Part shown: piece by piece, positions 59,672 to 64,000 of the stretch
How the letters are laid out: every line of letters begins with the position of its first letter
How positions within the stretch are numbered: the stretch's first letter is position 1
Source of the DNA: an uncultured bacterium
GTDB taxonomy: Bacteria > Verrucomicrobiota > Kiritimatiellia > CAIKKV01 > CAITUY01
Direction: 5' to 3'
Assembly (NCBI GenBank): GCA_903908715.1
Contig: CAIVSY010000041.1
Location: 75,314-139,313 of the forward strand
DNA length: 64,000 bases
Position numbers and translations under genes: made by a program
Notes under the pieces: generated by a model
What the model was told of the DNA's origin: nothing
Databases searched by the model: none
What the model saw: the letters and a program-made list of their open reading frames with translations, nothing else

Positions 59672-60861
59672 GGGGTTTGATCCTCCTCGGGTTTCGGGCG
59701 GGTCGGTGGTTTCAGCAGGCGTGTCCGCCGTTCATCCAGCGGCAGGAACACGGTGAAGGTTGTGCCGATCCCCGGTTCGCTGTGAACGTCGATGCGGCCG
59801 CCGTGATCCTGGATAATGCGCTGGACGATCATCAGGCCGAGGCCGGAGCCGCCTTTCTTGGTGGTGTAGTACGGTTCGAAAATCCGGCTGAAATCCTCGG
59901 GGGAAATGCCCGGCCCGTTGTCGCGGAAGGCGACGGCGACGAAGGGGTCGGACGCGGCGACGGAAATCCGGAGCAGGCCGCCATCCGTCATAGCCTGCAG
60001 CGCGTTCTTAATGATATTGAAGAACGCCTGCTTGATCTGGTCCTTGTCGAGCCGGATCGGGGGGATTCCCGCGGGGCTTTCGAGTTCCACATGGACGCCA
60101 CGGTTTTCGATTTCCTGCTTCAGCAGACGGAGTGTATCCTTCAGCACGGCCAGGACGGGCATGGGTTCCAGGTTCGGATGGGTTGGTCGGATGGCGCGCA
60201 GGAACTGCGTGATGATCAGGTCAAGGCGGGTCACCTCCTTGCGGGCGACATCCACCAGTTCCAGAAGGGAGTCCCGGTTGGAGGAGTCCTCCTGCTTCAG
60301 TTCCCGGTCGAGCAATTGCAGGTGAATGTTCAGGGCGTTCAGCGGGTTCCCGATTTCGTGGGCAACTCCGGCGGCCAGCAGTGTGACGGCGTTCATGCGC
60401 TCGGATTCCACCAGGCTGGCCTCATGCTGGCGATCCTGCGTGACATCCCGCAGGATGATGACCGCGCCTTCCTCCCGGCTTTCCACGGCGGAGAGCGGCA
60501 CCACGTAGAAGCTCAGGAACCGGTGCTCGGGATAGGCGATCTCGACCTCGTGGCTGACGAGTTTCGTCCATTCCTGCGTGTCCAGGTCCAGGATGCGATC
60601 CCAATCCAGATCCCGCAGATAGCGGGCCATCGGCTTGCCGACGACCTCCTCCTGCCGGAAGCCGATCAACTTGCCTGCCGCGCGGTTTGCATAGGTGATG
60701 TTCCCTTTGCCATCCAGGACCACAACCCCCTCCTGAATGGATTGGAAGATGGTTTCCAGCAAGCCCTTTTCCCGGGCCAGCCGGAGGAAATGCGTCTGCA
60801 CACTCTCCGGGTCCATCCGGTCCAGGCGTGCAATCAATTTATCGAGGAATCCCGCTTTCAT
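59668..60861 (-). CDS. PAS-domain sensor histidine kinase (NtrB-like, apparently cytosolic)
   Basis: A 397-residue kinase without an obvious membrane segment. Residues 35-145 form a PAS domain (IFQSIQEGVVVLDGKGNITYANRAAGKLIGF). The dimerisation/phospho-acceptor site is GVAHEIGNPLNAL with His168, and the ATPase domain has IKNALQAM (N box), FRDNGPGIS (G1) and GGSGLGLMIVQRII (G2). It should phosphorylate the adjacent NtrC-type regulator; gene overlap (ATGA) supports this pairing. The signal is unknown: cofactor-binding residues of the PAS domain cannot be recognised by eye. It starts 77 nt from the CsgG-family gene stop. Confidence 0.94.
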   Translation of the reverse strand: MKAGFLDKLIARLDRMDPESVQTHFLRLAREKGLLETIFQSIQEGVVVLDGKGNITYANRAAGKLIGFRQEEVVGKPMARYLRDLDWDRILDLDTQEWTKLVSHEVEIAYPEHRFLSFYVVPLSAVESREEGAVIILRDVTQDRQHEASLVESERMNAVTLLAAGVAHEIGNPLNALNIHLQLLDRELKQEDSSNRDSLLELVDVARKEVTRLDLIITQFLRAIRPTHPNLEPMPVLAVLKDTLRLLKQEIENRGVHVELESPAGIPPIRLDKDQIKQAFFNIIKNALQAMTDGGLLRISVAASDPFVAVAFRDNGPGISPEDFSRIFEPYYTTKKGGSGLGLMIVQRIIQDHGGRIDVHSEPGIGTTFTVFLPLDERRTRLLKPPTRPKPEEDQTP

Positions 60862-60938
60862 GTCCTTTTTGACGCAGCGTCAATATGGCGCACATCTTAT
60901 CGGGGATAGGGTGGTGATGCAATGGGAAAACAGGGGGT

Positions 60939-61922
60939 TCAGGGGATGGGAATCTTATCGTTCCGGACTTCCGAGAGGCACTGGCCTCTTTCCAATCCGG
61001 ATCCCTGGATGATTTCGGCGAAGGCGACTTTTTCATCTACGCGGGTGACCCGCAGGGTGCCGACCCGGGTGCCGGGGAGGAAGGTCAGGATATCGCCTGT
61101 TGCTGGGTCGGTAACAGGCTCGGCCGGTGTCCGGACGACATAGACGGTGTTTTCGCGGAAGGCTCGGTCCTTGCCTCCGTTCAGGATGACGACGTTGCTC
61201 TTGATGGCGCTGATCATGGGGCGCCATGGATTTTCCGGCATGGAGCGCGCGATCTGGCGTACGCCGCCGCGGATGGCCCTGGCGGTTGCCTTGCCGAGCG
61301 GGGTGGCGAAGAAGATATCCCCGCCGAAGGAGACGCCCTTGTAATTGCTTTCCAGATAGGCCTCTCGTGTACGCACGAGTCCTGTGCTTTGGACGGAGGC
61401 AAGGATCTGTCCGGTCTCGATATCCACGATCGTCAGGGTGAGGGCCACCCGGGCATTGTGCCCCCTGCCGAGGAAGAAGAGATTGCGGAAGGCGACAGAT
61501 ATGCTGGCGCCGCCGGTTTGCGAGAAGTCATTGATGACACCGCGGATGAGGTATTGCGCGTTCTTCATCCGGCCGATGGGGGTCTTGCCTTCGTTCCGGA
61601 ACAACCGGCTTTGCTGGCGCTGGATTTCATCGACGAGCCCCTCGAAGTGTTGTCTTTCCACGACGGTGAAGTTCCGCGACTGGATGAGTTCGGACACGAG
61701 CAGGTCGGCCATGCCGCTGCCGAGCTGCCACTGTCCGGCGAAGCCGGAGCGGTTTTCGAAGGACGTCACGGCCACAACGGGCGCATGGAGTTCCTCCGGC
61801 AGGGCGGAAACGGTGTCGGTCATGGTCATGACGCAACCGGCGAGTGGCAGGAGGCCGGCGAAGGCCAGGATCATTGTGGTGATTTGCAGGGAAGGGGACC
61901 GGGGTGCAATCCTTGTGCTCAT
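60939..61922 (-). CDS. CsgG-family lipoprotein
   Basis: A 327-residue protein with a lipoprotein signal peptide: MILAFAGLLPLAGC, with the lipobox Cys near residue 30 of the chosen start. The next part VVAVTSFENRSGFAGQWQLGSGMADLLVSELIQSRNFTVVERQHFEGLVDEIQ is typical of the CsgG/HfaB family, which forms outer-membrane pores for curli export or anchors holdfast. Curli subunit genes (csgA, csgE, csgF) are absent, and many related proteins serve other roles. The C-terminal domain carries a beta-rich SH3-like segment (KSNVVILNGGKDRAFRENTVYVVR). I start at ATG 61922; there is no ribosome site, but TTGCCT-N18-TACACT ends 10 nt before it. Confidence 0.82.
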   Translation of the reverse strand: MSTRIAPRSPSLQITTMILAFAGLLPLAGCVMTMTDTVSALPEELHAPVVAVTSFENRSGFAGQWQLGSGMADLLVSELIQSRNFTVVERQHFEGLVDEIQRQQSRLFRNEGKTPIGRMKNAQYLIRGVINDFSQTGGASISVAFRNLFFLGRGHNARVALTLTIVDIETGQILASVQSTGLVRTREAYLESNYKGVSFGGDIFFATPLGKATARAIRGGVRQIARSMPENPWRPMISAIKSNVVILNGGKDRAFRENTVYVVRTPAEPVTDPATGDILTFLPGTRVGTLRVTRVDEKVAFAEIIQGSGLERGQCLSEVRNDKIPIP

Positions 61923-61932
61923 ATTGGAGCGG

Positions 61933-61962
61933 AGTGTAGCGCAACGGTCTTGCCGAAGGCAA
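61933..61962 (-). promoter_or_regulatory. Promoter candidate for the CsgG-family gene
   Basis: On the minus strand TTGCCT (61962-61957), 18-nt spacer, TACACT (61938-61933), then 10 nt to the ATG without a ribosome site. Confidence 0.42.
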
Positions 61963-62022
61963 ACGGGAATCACGCGGGTTCTTGCGCAAGGCTTAGACAG
62001 AATTCAGTTACCGGTTGCAATT

Positions 62023-62165
62023 CCCCTCACCTCAATCCTCTCCCGCAAGGGGAGAGGAAGCGCCAACGGCTCCACTTATGCCTTCACCAAGAGGTGATGA
62101 CGTTGGAGCATCGCACCGATTCGGAATGCCCTCTCCATTGACGGGAGAGGGTTGGGATGAGGGTG
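62023..62165. repeat. REP-like palindromic pair (REPIN-type element)
   Basis: Two arms in inverted orientation, about 62023-62059 and 62127-62165, each with its own small hairpin (CCTCTCCC/GGGGAGAGG and CCCTCTCC/GGGAGAGGG) and a tail of the CCCTCACC..AACCCTC type. The arms are near-reverse complements of each other, separated by about 70 bp of different sequence. This matches the widely distributed REP sequence family of proteobacterial and other genomes. It sits between two minus-strand genes, after the GHMP-uridylyltransferase gene. Confidence 0.75.
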
Positions 62166-62187
62166 TTTTGAGCTGAATCGGACCGGC

Positions 62188-64000
62188 TTAGGCGTTCCGG
62201 AAGTCGATCATGGTCTGGCGGTAGGCTTCGGGGAGGCCGATGTCGAACCGGCGTCCCTTGATGACACAGCCGGTGAATCCTTCGAGCTTGCGCAACTCGT
62301 CGAGGCAGGAGGTGAGCTGGAATTCGCCGCGTTCGCGGAGGTTGCGGGCGATGTTGTGCTCCAGCAGTTCGAACACCTGCGGCTTGAGGATGTAGATGCC
62401 GAAGACGGTCAGGAAGCTGTCCGGCGGGAGCCCTTCCACCTGGAGGTTGTTCCGGGCATACTCGATATCCGGTTTCTCCACGAATTCGGTGATGTTCAGG
62501 ATCTCGCCTTCCTTCTGCCAGATTCCGGTCACGCAGCCGAAATTGCCCACCTCGCGGCCGGGCATCACCTTCAGGCCGACCACGCTGCGGCCGGTCCTCT
62601 CATAGACATCCAGGAGTTGCCCCACGCAGGAGCGGTCCGTGTCGGAGGCGTACAGGTGGTCGCCGAGCATCAGCAGGAACGGTTCCTTCCCAACAAAGCG
62701 GCGGGAACAGTAGACGGCATGGCCGAAGCCATCCTGGACATCCTGGGTCAGCAGGTGGACGCGGCGCCCGATATCGAGGAGGTAGCGGCTGTATTCCTGG
62801 TTTTCGCGGGAGAGCTTGTTGAAGTTCTCGATGGGCGGCGGGGTCTGGAAGAAATCCTCGAACAGTTCCTTGTCCGAGGTCTGCACGATCAGCCCCACAT
62901 CCTCGATTCCGGAATTCACGGCTTCCTCGACGATGGCGAGAATGGCCGGCTTGATGCGGCCGGTGCGGTCCATCACGGGGAACATTTCCTTCTTCAGAGC
63001 CTTGGTGGCCGGGAACAGGCGGGTACCGAACCCGGCGGCGGGGATGATGGCCTTGCGTACGCGGTGACCGCCCTGGATGACAAGCCTCAGGCAGGAGAGG
63101 CCGAGGTCGCGCTCGATGATATGGATGGCGTTTTCCTGGGCTTCGGCATCCCGCACGATGAACTGAGCGGTGCCATCGCCTTGGGATCCGACGCCCTTAC
63201 CGCCGAGGATATGCGGCTGGAGGGCGGGGTAGGTCAGGACTTTGTGGAGCACTGGGGATGTGAGTTGCGAGGGGCAGGCAGGAATGCAGTGCTTGTCAAA
63301 GTTGGCCTGCGCTTCCCGCATCAGGGCGCCGACGGCCCTGGCGTCGCCTTCCTGGAGGGACTTGGCGGCCCGCTGCGTGATGCCTGCGCTGATGGGGCCG
63401 AGGTATTCCTGAACGCCCCGCTGGATTTCGCTCTCGGCGAAAGGGTAGCAATGGTTCAGGCGGTTCAGGATTTCGCGGGTGTCCTTGCCTGCGTGCAGGT
63501 CGACGATGATGAAATGGAGGTCGTTCGGTATCGCGAGTTCGTCCACATCGATCCGGTCGCCGTCGAAGGTCATCAGGATGGGGCGGTTCCCATAGGCGCA
63601 ACCCTGGTCCATGCGGCCGCAGCGGGACGGGGTGGTGATTTCGCCGAGGTAGGCGAATTCCATTTCGCCGCGGACGGTCATTTTGAGATCGTACAGGCGG
63701 TTGAAGGCGCGGGCCACGAGGACGCAGGCGGCGGCGCTGGAGGAGAGTCCTTTCTTGATCGGCAGATCGGTCAGGGTGTTATTGATTTCCATGCCGCGAA
63801 CGCGGTAATGGGTCAGGACCTGGTAGGCGACGCCCGCGGCGTAGCTGAAGAAGCCGCCCTTCTGGGCTTCCTCCAGGAGAGCGTCGCGATCCATGGGGAC
63901 CTCGAAGGGGCCGAAGGGGGTCCCGTCGCTCAGGGTGGAGCGGAAGATCAGTTTCGAGGGGTGGGATTTGACTTCAGCGTGCAGCCCCTGGTTGGTGCCC
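62188..64000 (-). CDS. GHMP sugar kinase fused to UTP-glucose-1-phosphate uridylyltransferase-like domain (N-terminus outside window)
   Basis: The frame remains open to the right edge; about 603 residues are visible. The first ~290 visible residues are a GHMP kinase: GLHAEVKSHPSK..., then the phosphate motif LPIKKGLSSSAAACVLVARAFNRL, GEITTPSRCGRMDQGCAYG and the C-terminal ILGGKGVGSQGDGTAQFIV. The remaining ~280 residues are a nucleotidyltransferase: KAIIPAAGFGTRLFPATKALKKEMFPVMD, LMLGDHLYASD, ITEFVEKPD and FDIGLPEAYRQTM, as in GalU/RmlA-type pyrophosphorylases. The protein should phosphorylate a sugar at C1 and convert it to an NDP-sugar, as the Bacteroides fucose salvage enzyme FKP does with the two domains in the opposite order. 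The sugar is unknown. Confidence 0.88.
   Translation of the reverse strand, partial: GTNQGLHAEVKSHPSKLIFRSTLSDGTPFGPFEVPMDRDALLEEAQKGGFFSYAAGVAYQVLTHYRVRGMEINNTLTDLPIKKGLSSSAAACVLVARAFNRLYDLKMTVRGEMEFAYLGEITTPSRCGRMDQGCAYGNRPILMTFDGDRIDVDELAIPNDLHFIIVDLHAGKDTREILNRLNHCYPFAESEIQRGVQEYLGPISAGITQRAAKSLQEGDARAVGALMREAQANFDKHCIPACPSQLTSPVLHKVLTYPALQPHILGGKGVGSQGDGTAQFIVRDAEAQENAIHIIERDLGLSCLRLVIQGGHRVRKAIIPAAGFGTRLFPATKALKKEMFPVMDRTGRIKPAILAIVEEAVNSGIEDVGLIVQTSDKELFEDFFQTPPPIENFNKLSRENQEYSRYLLDIGRRVHLLTQDVQDGFGHAVYCSRRFVGKEPFLLMLGDHLYASDTDRSCVGQLLDVYERTGRSVVGLKVMPGREVGNFGCVTGIWQKEGEILNITEFVEKPDIEYARNNLQVEGLPPDSFLTVFGIYILKPQVFELLEHNIARNLRERGEFQLTSCLDELRKLEGFTGCVIKGRRFDIGLPEAYRQTMIDFRNA

Noticed and set aside
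1-64000. CRISPR array, tRNA or rRNA genes, insertion sequences, prophage genes
   Set aside because: I looked for regularly spaced repeats, cloverleaf-like sequences and transposase or integrase motifs and saw none; a dedicated search could still find a degenerate tRNA.

Overview
The window is GC-rich (roughly 60 %) bacterial chromosome with tightly packed genes. Several traits point to the PVC superphylum, most likely a Kiritimatiellota/Lentisphaerota/Verrucomicrobiota-type anaerobe: a lone prepilin-like protein of the kind expanded in those phyla, a secreted beta-propeller protein starting its mature part with DWPQWRGP, an exosortase, GTP-dependent PEP carboxykinase, B12-dependent ribonucleotide reductase and a corrinoid-enzyme activase. 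This placement is inference from gene content. No rRNA, tRNA, CRISPR array, transposase or phage gene was seen.

Layout. 1-7653: 3' part of an alpha-2-macroglobulin gene with an internal 7-bp tandem repeat, a GmhB-like phosphatase, pckG, a secreted TPR protein and a tiny MshEN-type protein. 7783-9294: a TauE/SafE permease and a decayed URO-D-family gene. 9317-15882: a co-directional operon of unknown substrate (XRE-cupin regulator, cupin, Gfo/Idh/MocA oxidoreductase, SDR, FAD oxidoreductase), followed by an FrhB-like iron-sulfur protein. 16014-22832: purE, an S41 protease homologue lacking its catalytic residues, a TsaC-phosphatase fusion, an RpiB-GlyA fusion, a cNMP-binding protein, a 3-hydroxyisobutyrate-dehydrogenase-like enzyme and a class IV aminotransferase. 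22849-31594 (minus strand): an exported protein, an envelope glycan group (GT9 heptosyltransferase-like plus large membrane protein) joined to purM, then purB, mntP and ilvC. 31785-35298: prepilin-like protein, priA, pyrE.

35346-42150 is the most distinctive surface locus: a GT4 glycosyltransferase, an outer-membrane beta-barrel candidate and a 1341-residue protein in which a complete exosortase (Cys183, Arg228, His249) is fused to about 1000 residues of TPR-like helices. 42173-49215 (minus) is a probable carbohydrate catabolic operon: DeoR regulator, class III aminotransferase, fucose/arabinose-isomerase-fold protein, FGGY kinase and, 65 nt further on, a ferredoxin-ASKHA corrinoid activase. 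49350-53779 holds a secreted beta-propeller protein and a second glycan operon (GT2, methyltransferase, GT-C-like membrane protein). 53946-61922 holds nrdJ, a periplasmic TPR protein, an NtrC-type response regulator with its PAS histidine kinase, and a CsgG-family lipoprotein. The right end carries a REP-like inverted pair and a GHMP kinase-uridylyltransferase fusion that runs off the edge.

Themes: at least four fused enzymes that are normally separate; several genes with no Shine-Dalgarno sequence and a -10-like hexamer 6-10 nt before the ATG (possible leaderless transcription); two envelope glycan groups plus an exosortase. All functions are read from motifs and context; no database search was run.
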